Shown here: positions 45,039-54,638 of the stretch, piece after piece | How positions within the stretch are numbered: position 1 is the stretch's first letter | Layout of the letters: the number at the start of each line of letters is the position of its first letter | Assembly (NCBI RefSeq): GCF_012912105.1 | Contig: NZ_QMEA01000012.1 | Location: 1 to 64,000, forward strand | Source of the DNA: Brasilonema sp. UFV-L1 | GTDB taxonomy: Bacteria > Cyanobacteriota > Cyanobacteriia > Cyanobacteriales > Nostocaceae | DNA length: 64,000 nucleotides | Reading direction: 5' to 3' | The notes under the pieces: generated by a model | Told to the model about the DNA's origin: nothing | The model's input: the letters and a program-made list of their open reading frames with translations, nothing else | Database searches by the model: none | Position numbers and translations under genes: made by a program

Positions 45039-47024
45039 TTAGGGCGAGTGCCACACCTTGATTGTATCGTCTGCACTGCCACTGACAAGGGTCTGTCCAT
45101 CCTGACTGATAGCTAGGGAGACAACTTGCTTTGTATGTCCGGCGATTGTGTGCAGTAGTTTTCCCGTCTCCAGATTCCACAGTCGGATTTCCCCATTCAA
45201 ACCACCAGTGGCGGCGATTTGACCATCCGGACTGATCGCAACAGATAAAACTGAGTATGAATGCCCTGATAAAGTCCGGAGTAATGCCCCAGTCTTGATG
45301 TCCCATGTTTTTATTGTTTTGTCAAGACTACCACTCACAACGGTTTGATTATCGGGGCTGACGGCAAGACAAGTTACCCAACCTGTATGTCCAGACAAGG
45401 TGTGTAATTGCTCACCAGTGCTGAGATTCCACAAACGAATGGTTTTGTCTGTACTACCACTGACAAGGGTCTGTCCACTGGGACTGATGGCGACCGCTAA
45501 AACCGGGAGTGAATGCCCATAAAAAGTGCGTAACCTTTGACCATTGGTGAAATTCCATAACCGAATGGTCTTATCTGCACTACCACTGGCAAGGTTCTGT
45601 CCATCTTTACTAATGGCTATGGCATTATTCCAGGCGACATAGCCATCTGCCTTGATGCTACGAACCTGCTGACCATTACCGAGATTCCACTGCTTGATTG
45701 TTTCATCAAGACTACCGCTGACAAGGTTTTGCCCATCGGGGCTGATAGCGAGAGATAAAACTGGGAGTGAATGCCCATAAATGGTGCGGATGAGTTTGCC
45801 TGTTTGCGGATTCCACAACTTGATAGTTTTATCATGACTCGCGCTGGCGAGAATTTGTTCGTTGGGAGCAATCGCCACAGACGAAACTGCTTCTGAATGA
45901 CTCCTCAACGTATTGACCAAAGAAAGATTTTTAGCCCATTGTTCTGCTGAGTTGGATTTTCCGGATTTTCCGAACGGAATTAGCAACATAATCACTGCAC
46001 TAGCAGCAATGACTCCGACAATGACCATCACCAGAGATTTGTTGCCAAAACTCAAGTTAAAACGACGGTGTGTCTGTATTGTTCTCGATTTTGAGAAATT
46101 TTTGCTAGATCCTGACTTTGCTTGCTTTTTCAACGCGCCTTCAATATCTGCTAAGCGTTGCAAAATCACATCGGTTTTTTGGGGACGTTGACTAGGCGAT
46201 CGCCTCATCAAATCATCAATTAAATCTGCTAATAAGGGCGAAGTGCCAGGGGCATAATTGCGCCAGTGTACCTCATCAGTGTTAGGATCATAAATATCCT
46301 GGTCATTTGGTGCCTTGCCTGTCACCAAATAGACAAAGGTGCGACCCGTGGCAAAGAAATCCGATGTCAGAACGGCTTGACCATTAAGTTGCTCTGGTGG
46401 CGTGTAGCCAGGGGAATTAATGCCTGTTACCTGCCCTAAAGGCTGCTTTGCTATGTAAGTTGGGGTAACTCCCCTTGCCGTCCCAAAGTCAATTAATACC
46501 AGTTGCCCATCCGCCTTAAGCATAATATTGGATGGTTTGATATCCCGATGAAAAAAGTTCTGCTGATGCACTTGATGCAGAATAGTCATCAATTGGGTCA
46601 ACCATTCAAGTGCTAAGTCTTGATTAATGGGGCGATAGCTGCGCTGTTGGAGATATTGCTCTAGATTCAGTCCCTCAATTTTCTCCATAATCAGGCAGTG
46701 TAAAGGCTCCTGACTGTTATTTGGCAAAAAGGTGAAGTATCCATTTCCCCTGGGAATTCCTGGATGATCCAGCTGACTCAAGACTTGGGCTTCTTGCTGA
46801 AACAGGGATACTGCCTTGGGCAAATCGAGATGGAGAACCTTCAAAACTTTTACTGTACCGTTGCGTTCAATCACCTCGTAAGTCTTTGCAAAGCCGCCAC
46901 CCCCCAAAAGGCGAACTACTCGATAACGCCCTTCCAACAGCAATTCAGAACCACAATTCTGACAAAATAATTGAGTGTCAGCATTTGAGGGGTTTGAGCA
47001 GTGGCGATTGATACAGAGACTCAT
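45039..47024 (-). CDS. Ser/Thr protein kinase with C-terminal WD40 propeller
   Basis: 661 residues. It opens with a zinc-ribbon-like start (MSLCINRHCSN, LFCQNCGSEL), then a kinase domain (~33-295) with LGGGGFAKTYEV, FHRDIKPSNIM and LIDFGTARG. A membrane span (VMVIVGVIAASAVIMLLI, ~330-350) follows. The rest is seven WD40 repeats (for example LASASHDKTIKLWN and LVSGSADDTIKVW), forming a complete propeller outside the membrane. It is encoded on the opposite strand between two paralogous binding-protein genes; regulation of the importer is possible but unproven. Confidence 0.95.
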   Translation of the reverse strand: MSLCINRHCSNPSNADTQLFCQNCGSELLLEGRYRVVRLLGGGGFAKTYEVIERNGTVKVLKVLHLDLPKAVSLFQQEAQVLSQLDHPGIPRGNGYFTFLPNNSQEPLHCLIMEKIEGLNLEQYLQQRSYRPINQDLALEWLTQLMTILHQVHQQNFFHRDIKPSNIMLKADGQLVLIDFGTARGVTPTYIAKQPLGQVTGINSPGYTPPEQLNGQAVLTSDFFATGRTFVYLVTGKAPNDQDIYDPNTDEVHWRNYAPGTSPLLADLIDDLMRRSPSQRPQKTDVILQRLADIEGALKKQAKSGSSKNFSKSRTIQTHRRFNLSFGNKSLVMVIVGVIAASAVIMLLIPFGKSGKSNSAEQWAKNLSLVNTLRSHSEAVSSVAIAPNEQILASASHDKTIKLWNPQTGKLIRTIYGHSLPVLSLAISPDGQNLVSGSLDETIKQWNLGNGQQVRSIKADGYVAWNNAIAISKDGQNLASGSADKTIRLWNFTNGQRLRTFYGHSLPVLAVAISPSGQTLVSGSTDKTIRLWNLSTGEQLHTLSGHTGWVTCLAVSPDNQTVVSGSLDKTIKTWDIKTGALLRTLSGHSYSVLSVAISPDGQIAATGGLNGEIRLWNLETGKLLHTIAGHTKQVVSLAISQDGQTLVSGSADDTIKVWHSP

Positions 47025-47228
47025 AGTATTTTAAATGTTAATTTTTAATACAAGAAAATATAAGTCAAATAACACATTATTTAAGTGATCATCTCTTCAG
47101 TAAAATATTAACCACACAGAGGAAACATAGAAAAAATATTAGCAGATATGTATAAAAATCCTAGAATATAATCAATAAAAACCTATGTATATTGAAATAC
47201 TCTCAACAACCAGAGTGAGAAGGCTTAG

Positions 47229-48311
47229 ATGAGTAAGCAACATGTATCTGAAAGCGTAAATGGCATGAATCGCCGTAAATTCATTAAATATAGCTCAATG
47301 TCAGTTGGTACTGGAATGCTGGTAGCTTGTACAAATAATAATAAACAATCAACCGTAACTTCCGCTTCTAACTCCAAAACCAACACTAATTTAGATAAAG
47401 TCACTTTTAGCATCCACTGGGTGGCAGAAGCAGAGTATGGTGGATTTTATCAAGCTGTTGCCACAGGCATTTATAGAGATCATGGCTTGGATGTGATCAT
47501 CAAACCGGGTGGACCAAGGGGAAATTACACTTTATTATTGATGGGGGGATCTGTTGATTTAATCATGGGGCATAGTGGTGATGCCATTGGAGCCATCAGA
47601 GATGGTGTTCCCATGATTACAGTCGCTGCTATTTTCCAAAAAGACCCTCAAGTTTTAATCACTCACCCAGGTAAGGGCTACGACTCTATAGAAAAACTTA
47701 AAGGAAAGCCGATTCTTGTTGGTTCTGGCGGCGAAGCCACATACTGGCCATTTTTGAAGGCGAAGTACGGTTTTACAGATGACCAAAAGCGCCCTTACAA
47801 CTTTAACGTTCAACCATTCCTTAAAGATAAAAACATAATTCAACAAGGTCTTTTAACAGCTGAACCCTTCGAGATAAAAAAGAAAGGAGGGTTTGACCCA
47901 GTAGTTCTGCTGTTAGCAGATTATGGTTATAATGCCTATTCTTTTACGATTGAAACGACAAAAAAACTGGTAGAAACAAACCCGGATTTGGTACAAAGAT
48001 TTGTGGATGCTTCAATTAAAGGCTGGTATAGCTACCTTGAAGAACCAATTCCGGGTAATAATCTCATTAAAAAAGATAATCCAGACATGACTGATGAGCA
48101 ATTAAGCTTTACGCTTAAGAAGCTCAAAGAAAATGTCATAATCACTGGAGGTGATGCACAACAGCTGGGCATCGGTGCAATGTCGCACGAACGATGGCAA
48201 TTGTTGTTCGACAATTTGGTCAAAACAGGTGTTTACGATGCTAACCTTAACTATAAAGACGCCTTCACCTTGCAATTCGTCAATAAAGGGGTTGAATATT
48301 ACAAGTCATAA
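47229..48311 (+). CDS. ABC importer substrate-binding lipoprotein, NMT1/THI5-like (copy 2)
   Basis: 360 residues, closely related to the protein at 43942 (shared KYGFTDDQKRPYNFN, RFVDASIKGWYSYL, NYKDAFTLQF). The leader has MNRRKFIKYS and lipobox MLVAC, so Tat-type export and lipidation are likely. The mature part keeps FSIHWVAEAEYGGFYQAVATGIY. It directly precedes the ATPase gene (30 bp), making it the main binding protein of this operon; copy 1 may provide a second specificity. Confidence 0.9.
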   Translation: MSKQHVSESVNGMNRRKFIKYSSMSVGTGMLVACTNNNKQSTVTSASNSKTNTNLDKVTFSIHWVAEAEYGGFYQAVATGIYRDHGLDVIIKPGGPRGNYTLLLMGGSVDLIMGHSGDAIGAIRDGVPMITVAAIFQKDPQVLITHPGKGYDSIEKLKGKPILVGSGGEATYWPFLKAKYGFTDDQKRPYNFNVQPFLKDKNIIQQGLLTAEPFEIKKKGGFDPVVLLLADYGYNAYSFTIETTKKLVETNPDLVQRFVDASIKGWYSYLEEPIPGNNLIKKDNPDMTDEQLSFTLKKLKENVIITGGDAQQLGIGAMSHERWQLLFDNLVKTGVYDANLNYKDAFTLQFVNKGVEYYKS

Positions 48312-48341
48312 GCACTATCAGACATAGATCCAAAATGCCAC

Positions 48342-49121
48342 ATGAATAACCCCCCTGCTATTACTTTAAGTCATGTTAGTAAGGTCTATGCCAATGGCAC
48401 CCTTGCCTTGCAAGATGTAAACGTCGTTATCCACCAGTCACAGTTCGTCAGCATCGTTGGTCCCTCTGGGTGCGGTAAAAGTACCGTGTTACGGCTTATT
48501 GCAGGACTAGGGCGTGTGAGTTCTGGTCATTTTGATTGGGGTATCCCTCAGCAAGCACGAAAACTAGCCTTTGTGTTTCAAGACGCCTCACTTATGGCTT
48601 GGGCAAATGTTAGAGAAAATGTACGCCTACCGTTGAAATTAGCAGGAATACCCAAGAAAGATGCAATGTCTCTGGTGCAGAACACGCTTGCACTGGTTGG
48701 GTTAGAAGGATTTGAAAAAAGCTATCCCCGCGAGTTATCGGGTGGAATGAAAATGCGAGTTTCAATTGCGAGGGCATTAGTCACTCAGCCGAATATCCTA
48801 CTACTGGATGAACCATTTGGGGCATTAGATGAAATCACCCGCAGCAAACTCAACCGCGACTTATTAGATTTGTGGTCTCTGTACAATTGGACAGTCCTTT
48901 TTGTGACTCACAATATTTATGAAGCAGTCTATCTATCAAATAGAGTACTTGTTATGGGAACCAGTCCCGGGCGAATTGTGGCAGATATTATGATTGATGC
49001 ACCATACCCGCGTAGTGAAGCGTTTCGGATGTCGTTAGCATACAACGAATATTGCCGCCTAGTGGCTAAACATTTAGCAGCAGCGATGGGCAACCCCAAA
49101 AATTCAATCTTACAGTTTTGA
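48342..49121 (+). CDS. ABC importer ATP-binding protein (SsuB/ThiZ/TauB type)
   Basis: 259 residues: Walker A GPSGCGKST, Q-loop FVFQDASLMAWANV, signature LSGGMKMRVSIARAL, Walker B ILLLDEPFGALDEITR, and H-loop FVTHNIYEAVYL. The sequence type is that of taurine/nitrate/sulfonate importers. It overlaps the upstream limit of the permease gene and follows the binding-protein gene by 30 bp, so it works with both. Confidence 0.93.
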   Translation: MNNPPAITLSHVSKVYANGTLALQDVNVVIHQSQFVSIVGPSGCGKSTVLRLIAGLGRVSSGHFDWGIPQQARKLAFVFQDASLMAWANVRENVRLPLKLAGIPKKDAMSLVQNTLALVGLEGFEKSYPRELSGGMKMRVSIARALVTQPNILLLDEPFGALDEITRSKLNRDLLDLWSLYNWTVLFVTHNIYEAVYLSNRVLVMGTSPGRIVADIMIDAPYPRSEAFRMSLAYNEYCRLVAKHLAAAMGNPKNSILQF

Positions 49122-49147
49122 ATTTTCATTTGAATTTTCAATTGCTT

Positions 49148-49975
49148 ATGCTATTTATCCGTCGCTTTCAGATACAAAAAAAACTCGTAAAATTAATTTC
49201 TATTGATGTTTTAGCACCAGTAGTTGTTGGCTTATTGGCACTGCTTCTGTGGGATATCTTTGTACGGCTCATAAATTTGCCTCCATATATTCTTCCTGGT
49301 CCAATATTAGTATTTCAAACCCTAATTACTGATTGGAATGAGCTTTTTTCCTCTTTACTCATTACACTGCAAATTACTGTTGTTGCCTTCATTGCTGCCG
49401 CCATTTCTGGCTTACTGATTGCAATTTTATTCGCACAAAGCAAGTGGATTGAGAGAAGTTTATTCCCTTACGCAGTGATTTTACAAACAACACCAATTGT
49501 GGCGATCGCCCCTCTCATTATCATATGGCTAAAAAATAATACTTTCGCCGCCCTAGTCGTTTGTGCTTGGATAGTTGCCTTGTTTCCCATCATTTCTAAC
49601 ACCACACTAGGACTCAATAGCGTTGACCGCAACTTGCTTGATGTGTTTCAACTTTACAAAGCTTCACGCTGGCAAACACTTCTGTATCTTCGCTTACCCA
49701 GTGCCATGCCCTATTTTCTAGGTGGATTAAAAATCAGCGGTGGCTTAGCATTAATTGGTGCAGTCGTGGCTGAATTTGTTGCTGGTACAGGTGGGGCAAA
49801 AGCGGGAATTGCCTATCGCATTCTCATCTCCAGTTACAATTTACAAATTCCCCGGATGTTTGCCGCACTATTTCTCACAACAGGCTTAGGTGTTCTGATT
49901 TTTGTGAGCTTGAGTGTTTTATCTGACCTTATATTAAGTAAATGGCACGAAAGTGCAGTTAGACATGACAATTAA
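49148..49975 (+). CDS. ABC importer permease (SsuC/ThiX type)
   Basis: About 275 residues with six hydrophobic segments and the EAA-type coupling loop (DVFQLYKASRWQTLLYLRLPSAMPYFLGGLK). ATG 49148 is preferred over TTG 49118, which would add ten residues not needed for the first span. With the ATPase and the two NMT1-like lipoproteins it forms an importer. Its 3' end is close to a transposase remnant. Confidence 0.92.
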   Translation: MLFIRRFQIQKKLVKLISIDVLAPVVVGLLALLLWDIFVRLINLPPYILPGPILVFQTLITDWNELFSSLLITLQITVVAFIAAAISGLLIAILFAQSKWIERSLFPYAVILQTTPIVAIAPLIIIWLKNNTFAALVVCAWIVALFPIISNTTLGLNSVDRNLLDVFQLYKASRWQTLLYLRLPSAMPYFLGGLKISGGLALIGAVVAEFVAGTGGAKAGIAYRILISSYNLQIPRMFAALFLTTGLGVLIFVSLSVLSDLILSKWHESAVRHDN

Positions 49976-50037
49976 AACTATAGATGAACAAAGATAAACA
50001 CAAATGGCATTTATCTGTGTGCATCTGTGGTTTTTTT

Positions 50038-50240
50038 ATGAAAATCTATACAACGATATTACAAGCTTATACAGGAGCATCAGATGCAGAGGCAATAGAA
50101 GCATTAATAATGGATAGACGTTGGCAATTGGTAGTTGATTGTCTTGATTGTGAACAGGCACCATTTTCTCAAGCAACATTGGTGAGATTTCGTAATGCGC
50201 TAATTATCCAAGGTCTTGACCGTAGGTTAATTGAAGCAAT
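50038..50240 (+). pseudogene. N-terminal remnant of a DUF772-type transposase
   Basis: ATG 50038 begins MKIYTTILQAYTGASDAEAIEALIMDRRWQ, followed by VVDCLDCEQAPFSQATLVRFRNALI, which matches the N-terminal helical (DUF772) part of IS1182/IS5-like transposases. The catalytic DDE domain is missing; the frame runs into unrelated sequence and meets the end of the ABC gene at 50306. The sequence just before it (ATCTGTGTGCATCTGTGG) is a common cyanobacterial dispersed motif. Confidence 0.75.
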
Positions 50241-50305
50241 AGCACCTGAATTTATTTATGGGGATTCTCTTTTTATTTTTGACTTTTTACTTGTGAATGT
50301 ATTTA

Positions 50306-51010
50306 TTATCCAACACTAGCAGGGGCTTTTGCTAACTTACCGTCTTCCATGTAAACAATGCGATCGGCTATATCTAAGATCCGATTATCATGAGTCACCA
50401 ACAAAATCGTACAAAATTGCTCTTTCGCCAAATTATGCATCAAGTTCACCACATCTCGACCTGACTTACTATCAAGAGCAGCAGTCGGTTCGTCTGCGAG
50501 AACAATTTTGGGGTGACCCACCAGCGCACGGGCGATCGCAACCCGTTGTTTTTGTCCCCCTGACAAATCATCTGGGTAGTAATTCAGACGCTTCCCTAAT
50601 CCTACCACCTCTAGCATCTCGGCTGAACGTCTTTTCATTTCTGCTGGAGTTATACCTTTGTGGAGTTCCAAGCCCATCCTGACGTTTTGCAGTGCGCTTA
50701 AGCTACCATGCAGGTTGTGTGCTTGGAAAATATAGCCGTTACTGCGTCGCGCTAGTGTGAGTTGTTCTGCACTCGCACCACAGAGTTCTCGTCCTAAAAC
50801 TCGCAAATGACCTTCCTGGGCAGAACGCAGCCCACCTACTAAGGTCAGAAGTGTGGTTTTCCCAGAACCAGAGGGACCGGTCATAATGATAATTTCACCG
50901 GCGTTAATCTCTAAGTTGATGTCATGTAGCACTTGTTTGCGGAGTTGACCTTTACCAAAGTAGTGGTTGAGATTTTGAATAGAGATAACAGGCTCATTCA
51001 TCATGATCAT
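50306..51010 (-). CDS. devA: DevA-like ABC exporter ATP-binding protein
   Basis: 234 residues: GPSGSGKTT (Walker A), YIFQAHNLHGSLSAL (Q-loop), LSGGQKQRVAIARAL (signature), VLADEPTAALD (Walker B) and LVTHDNR (H-loop), in the LolD/MacB-like style. It is last in a three-gene devBCA-type operon. DevBCA in Anabaena exports heterocyst glycolipids with TolC; filamentous cyanobacteria have several paralogous DevBCA sets, so the exported compound here is not certain. Confidence 0.9.
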   Translation of the reverse strand: MIMMNEPVISIQNLNHYFGKGQLRKQVLHDINLEINAGEIIIMTGPSGSGKTTLLTLVGGLRSAQEGHLRVLGRELCGASAEQLTLARRSNGYIFQAHNLHGSLSALQNVRMGLELHKGITPAEMKRRSAEMLEVVGLGKRLNYYPDDLSGGQKQRVAIARALVGHPKIVLADEPTAALDSKSGRDVVNLMHNLAKEQFCTILLVTHDNRILDIADRIVYMEDGKLAKAPASVG

Positions 51011-51052
51011 GAGTAAAAACTTTTGAATGCGTAAATGCGTGAATGCGTGAAT

Positions 51053-52237
51053 TTAAAACATGTCAGCAGGATCAGCAGATTGGACTTTACGAGTGGCGAT
51101 CGTCCCAGAAATTATACACATGATGATGGTCAGTATCTGTACTTGAATAGCTCGTGCTATTGTCATGAACAGTGGTAAACTAGTGGCGTTCCGAGTAAGA
51201 GCATAAAGGCCTACAGATACACCTATACCAGGTAGAAAACCTAACACTGCCATAATGATTGCTTCTTCAAACACCACTCCCAGCAAGTAGGCGTTTCTAT
51301 ACCCCATTGCTTTGAATGTGGCGTATTCTTTCATATGTGCATTCACATCGGTGGAAAGGACTTGATAGACAATAATCACCCCCACCATAAATCCCATTGC
51401 TGCACCTAAGCTAAAGATAAAACCGATGGGAGTACTTTTTTGCCAGTGGTCTTTCTCAAATTGAATAAATTCTTCTTTTGTAAAGACTTTGACATCCTGA
51501 TTGTTTCCTAAATAAGATTTTAAAAGATTTGACACTTTCTGTGGATCAGAACCTGGTTGTAACTGAATTAAACCAAGATTCACGCTATTTGCTTGTTGTC
51601 TAGGAAATAGTCGCAAAAAATTCTGGTCGCTGGTTATCAAACTACCATCAGCAATAAAGGAAGCCCCGACTTTATATAAACCACTTACAGTGATTGTTCT
51701 TCGTTCTATTTCGGTGGTAACAGATTTGCCTTCGTCAATTTGGGCTATGATCTTGGCGTAATCTCCTTGAGAACCACGATCAAATAAAACTGTATCTGGT
51801 AGCTTCACAACATTTAATTGACGGTTAACCTCTGGTAAATCAAAGGCTGGCTGATTAGGGTTAATTCCAATCACGAGTAGTCCAGTCTTCTTAGACGTTT
51901 GGGGATTCTTCCAGTCGATAATGCCAATATACATTCCCTCCGCTGACTTTACCCCTGGTATATCCATCGCCTGAAATAGTCGCCGCCGAGGAAATGTTGT
52001 CAAATATGCCAGGTTACGTGCTTGGGGACTGACTAAAAAAATGTCTGCCTGCATAGCAATATGCAGTCTAGTATTACTATTGAACAGGGCAGCTTGAAAC
52101 CCCAGTTGCAAAAACATGAGAACATCGGCAAAGGCAATTCCTGCTAATGCGACTAAAAAGCGTCCCTTTTGATGACTTAGTTGTAGCCATCCGAGTGGTG
52201 TTCGCCGGCGTAGTTGTTGGGTTATGAGTCCAATCAC
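51053..52237 (-). CDS. devC: DevC-like ABC exporter permease
   Basis: 394 residues, an FtsX/MacB-fold permease. The N terminus, RRRTPLGWLQLSHQKGRFLVALAGIAF, is highly typical of DevC. One N-terminal span, a large periplasmic domain, and three C-terminal spans (FIFSLGAAMGFMVGVIIVYQVLS, EEAIIMAVLGFLPGIGVSVG, IQVQILTIIMCIISGTIA) are visible. It starts at GTG 52237, overlapping the devB stop by 4 bp (GTGA), so translation is coupled. Confidence 0.93.
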   Translation of the reverse strand: MIGLITQQLRRRTPLGWLQLSHQKGRFLVALAGIAFADVLMFLQLGFQAALFNSNTRLHIAMQADIFLVSPQARNLAYLTTFPRRRLFQAMDIPGVKSAEGMYIGIIDWKNPQTSKKTGLLVIGINPNQPAFDLPEVNRQLNVVKLPDTVLFDRGSQGDYAKIIAQIDEGKSVTTEIERRTITVSGLYKVGASFIADGSLITSDQNFLRLFPRQQANSVNLGLIQLQPGSDPQKVSNLLKSYLGNNQDVKVFTKEEFIQFEKDHWQKSTPIGFIFSLGAAMGFMVGVIIVYQVLSTDVNAHMKEYATFKAMGYRNAYLLGVVFEEAIIMAVLGFLPGIGVSVGLYALTRNATSLPLFMTIARAIQVQILTIIMCIISGTIATRKVQSADPADMF

Positions 52238-53538
52238 AGTTCAATCACCGCCTTGACTTGCAAGTTAGAGAATTTAGCAGCTTTCTGGCTAGATGGTACA
52301 TTAAGTCGTACATGGACTTCCACGATTCTGGAGTCTATATTGCTTGTGGGATCGCTGTTGAGGATATTCTGCCGTTGCACTTGCGAGTCAAGGCGATCCA
52401 CAGTTCCGAATAATTCACCACTTATGGAATCACTCATTAGCCGCACTCGTTGTCCTAAACGTACTTTGTTGATATCACTTTGGTAAACTTCTGCGACAGC
52501 ATACATCTGACTGTTTTGCCCAATCTCGACGATACCATTATCAGACACTAACTCTCCAGGACGGGTATGAATTTTGAAGATTTCGCCTTTTTGGGGCGAT
52601 CGCACGAAAGCTTGTCTTAAATTTGCCTCTGCTTTTTTGACAGATGCTATAGCACGATTAACTTCTGCTTGTGCTGCTGCAACATCTACAGAGCGAACTT
52701 CTGCTATTTTATCTAAGGTTGCTCTACCTTCTTTGAGTTGTTGGTCTTTGGATGCTTGAATGCGTCTGAGGTTTGCTTTTGCTTCTGTGAGTTGTTGGTC
52801 TTTGGATGCTTGAATGCGTCTGAGGTTTGCTTTTGCTTCGGCTTGTTGTTGCTGTGCAGTCGCAAGAGTTAAGCGCTTGCTATCCAGTGATGATATGGCG
52901 ATCGCCCCTTGTTGATACAGTTTGTCATAGCGTTGGTATTCCGCTTCGGCGTTGTTTACTTGTGCCTCTAAACGAGCTATAGTAGCTTGTTGTGCTTCTG
53001 CTTCCGTATTCTTTTCTACCTCTAAACGGGCAATCGTTGCTTGTTGTGCTTGAATTTCTGTGTCTTGTTCTGCTTGCAGGCGAGCGATCGCTGCTTTTTG
53101 CGCGTCTATTTCACCTTTTTTTGCACCCGCTTTTATCTTGCCAAGATTTGCTTGGGCGACTCGTACCTCTTCTTGTGCTTCTGCTAGTGCTGCTGTTAGG
53201 CGATCGCGACTATCTAAAATCGCAACCAATTGCCCTTCCTTCACCTGAGTTCCTTCCCGAACAAGCAATTGTTCCACCCGACTCCCTTCTGCTGATGATG
53301 GTGCAGAAAGTTTAACAATTTCTCCCTTGGGTTCTAATCGCCCCAAAGCTGTCACTGTTTTTACTTGTACGACTGGGGCCACCTGCTCTTTTGTCGCTGC
53401 TGCCTGACTCTGAATTTTTTTTATCGTGTATAGACCGATGCCACCTGATATGACAGTTGCCAGTATCACGATCAGAAAAGGTGGACGAAATATCGGTTTT
53501 AGGGGAGATGAACCTTCTAGATGGGAGTGTTCTAACAT
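52234..53538 (-). CDS. devB: DevB-like HlyD-family membrane fusion protein
   Basis: 434 residues: an N-terminal membrane anchor (PFLIVILATVISGGIGLYTI), lipoyl/barrel-sandwich halves (TALGRLEPKGEIVKLSAP, VRSPQKGEIFKIHTRPGE), and a long alpha-helical hairpin with internal repeats (AKANLRRIQASKDQQLTEA twice; QKAAIARLQAEQ/QQATIARLE units). It links the DevCA pump to a TolC-like outer-membrane channel. First gene of the operon; palindromic sites for the divergent TetR gene lie just upstream. Confidence 0.93.
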   Translation of the reverse strand: MLEHSHLEGSSPLKPIFRPPFLIVILATVISGGIGLYTIKKIQSQAAATKEQVAPVVQVKTVTALGRLEPKGEIVKLSAPSSAEGSRVEQLLVREGTQVKEGQLVAILDSRDRLTAALAEAQEEVRVAQANLGKIKAGAKKGEIDAQKAAIARLQAEQDTEIQAQQATIARLEVEKNTEAEAQQATIARLEAQVNNAEAEYQRYDKLYQQGAIAISSLDSKRLTLATAQQQQAEAKANLRRIQASKDQQLTEAKANLRRIQASKDQQLKEGRATLDKIAEVRSVDVAAAQAEVNRAIASVKKAEANLRQAFVRSPQKGEIFKIHTRPGELVSDNGIVEIGQNSQMYAVAEVYQSDINKVRLGQRVRLMSDSISGELFGTVDRLDSQVQRQNILNSDPTSNIDSRIVEVHVRLNVPSSQKAAKFSNLQVKAVIEL

Positions 53539-54000
53539 AGTATGCTTCCATTCTGCGTCAAACTAAACCGTTTAGTCTTATAATAAATCTAAACTAAACC
53601 GATTAGTTTAGTTTTGCTCCTAGCAGTTTTTCTTTGTATATATCAACGCACAACAAGCTTGTGCTCCTGATTTTTCAAATTGTGATCAAATGAGAAACTG
53701 CTTATTCTGAATACACAATGGAAATATAGATTATCTGAAAAATAAGTGAAAAACTTTGTCCGAAGAAAGAACTCAGCCACTCTTTACTAAGTATTTACTC
53801 GTAATAAGAAGCAACTAATGATACAAATATAAGCATTGTTCACGCCGTTGTCCCCCGTACCCAAAATTAATTTATGGAAAACAAACAGCTTAAGCGTAGA
53901 GCGCAGGAATCAGACGAACGTTTTTTCATGACTTTGCGTAAGTTGTGTATTTATTAGGATTGTTTATCGGACATTGTTTTTTAAAAAAGTGTTTAAAAAA
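53539..54000. other. Divergent devB/tetR intergenic region
   Basis: Holds the two palindromes at 53562-53609 near devB. A copy of an MITE-like right end (TTTTTTCATGACTTTGCGTAAGTTG) lies at about 53921-53945. Otherwise AT-rich without a gene. Confidence 0.55.
53562..53609. promoter_or_regulatory. Two TetR-type operator palindromes upstream of devBCA
   Basis: ACTAAACCGTTTAGT (53562-53576) is a near-perfect palindrome, and 29 bases further AAACTAA-N5-TTAGTTT (53591-53609) repeats the theme. Both share ACTAAACCG. Their position 24-71 bases before devB and the divergent TetR gene suggest repression of devBCA. Confidence 0.7.
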
Positions 54001-54618
54001 ATGGTAAATCAAAGAGTTACTGAGATTGAGCGTGACAGTTCATTAGATAAGGTTGAACAAATCCTGCAAGGAGCGATGCATGAATTTCTCCTTCATGGCT
54101 ACGCTGGTACTAGCATGGATAGGATAGCAGTGTGTGCTGGGGTTTCAAAAGCCACGGTATACAGCCACTTTCAAGACAAACAAGGTCTTTTTAAAGCACT
54201 GATAGAAAAACTAGCTCAACAACGGTTTCACTCTATCTTTGGAACAGAACGGCTTGAGGGAGACCCGAAAAGAGTACTACGCCGATTGTTAACCAAAGCA
54301 TTGAATCAGATGCTCAAAGATGAAGAGTTTCATGCGTTTAAGCGAGTCATCATTGGAGAGTCTGGTCGTTTTCCTGAGTTAGCCCGGCTTTGTACAATTT
54401 CCTTAGTAAAGCCGACAATTGAAACTTTAGGCCAGTACCTGGCGTTTCATCCTGAACTAAAGATACCAGATCCTGAGGCAACGGCGCGAATTATTGTTGG
54501 GTCATTGGTTCATTTTGTGATGACTCAGGAAATGATGGGCGCAAAGGAAATGATACCAATGGAGAGCGATCGCCTGATTGATGCTTTGATACATTTAATT
54601 CTAAAGTCGGCTGATTGA
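54001..54618 (+). CDS. TetR-family regulator (AcrR-like)
   Basis: About 205 residues, with the TetR helix-turn-helix ILQGAMHEFLLHGYAGTSMDRIAVCAGVSKATVYSHFQDKQ and a helical ligand domain resembling the AcrR/TetR_C group (FHAFKRVIIGESGRFPELA). ATG 54001 is chosen over TTG 53974. Divergent from devBCA, with palindromes near devB; TetR regulators are often paired with such exporters and release DNA on binding an exported compound. That regulation is inference. Confidence 0.92.
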   Translation: MVNQRVTEIERDSSLDKVEQILQGAMHEFLLHGYAGTSMDRIAVCAGVSKATVYSHFQDKQGLFKALIEKLAQQRFHSIFGTERLEGDPKRVLRRLLTKALNQMLKDEEFHAFKRVIIGESGRFPELARLCTISLVKPTIETLGQYLAFHPELKIPDPEATARIIVGSLVHFVMTQEMMGAKEMIPMESDRLIDALIHLILKSAD

Positions 54619-54638
54619 CTTGCATCAGTTGTCAGTTA

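Noticed and set aside
43911-49975. TPP or other riboswitch controlling the THI5-like importer
   Set aside because: No conserved TPP-box words or other riboswitch core was recognised in the short leaders before the binding-protein genes.
52234-53538. The missing HlyD partner of the exporter at 23.6 kb
   Set aside because: This HlyD-family gene is in a tight devBCA operon with its own ATPase and permease, so it belongs to that exporter.
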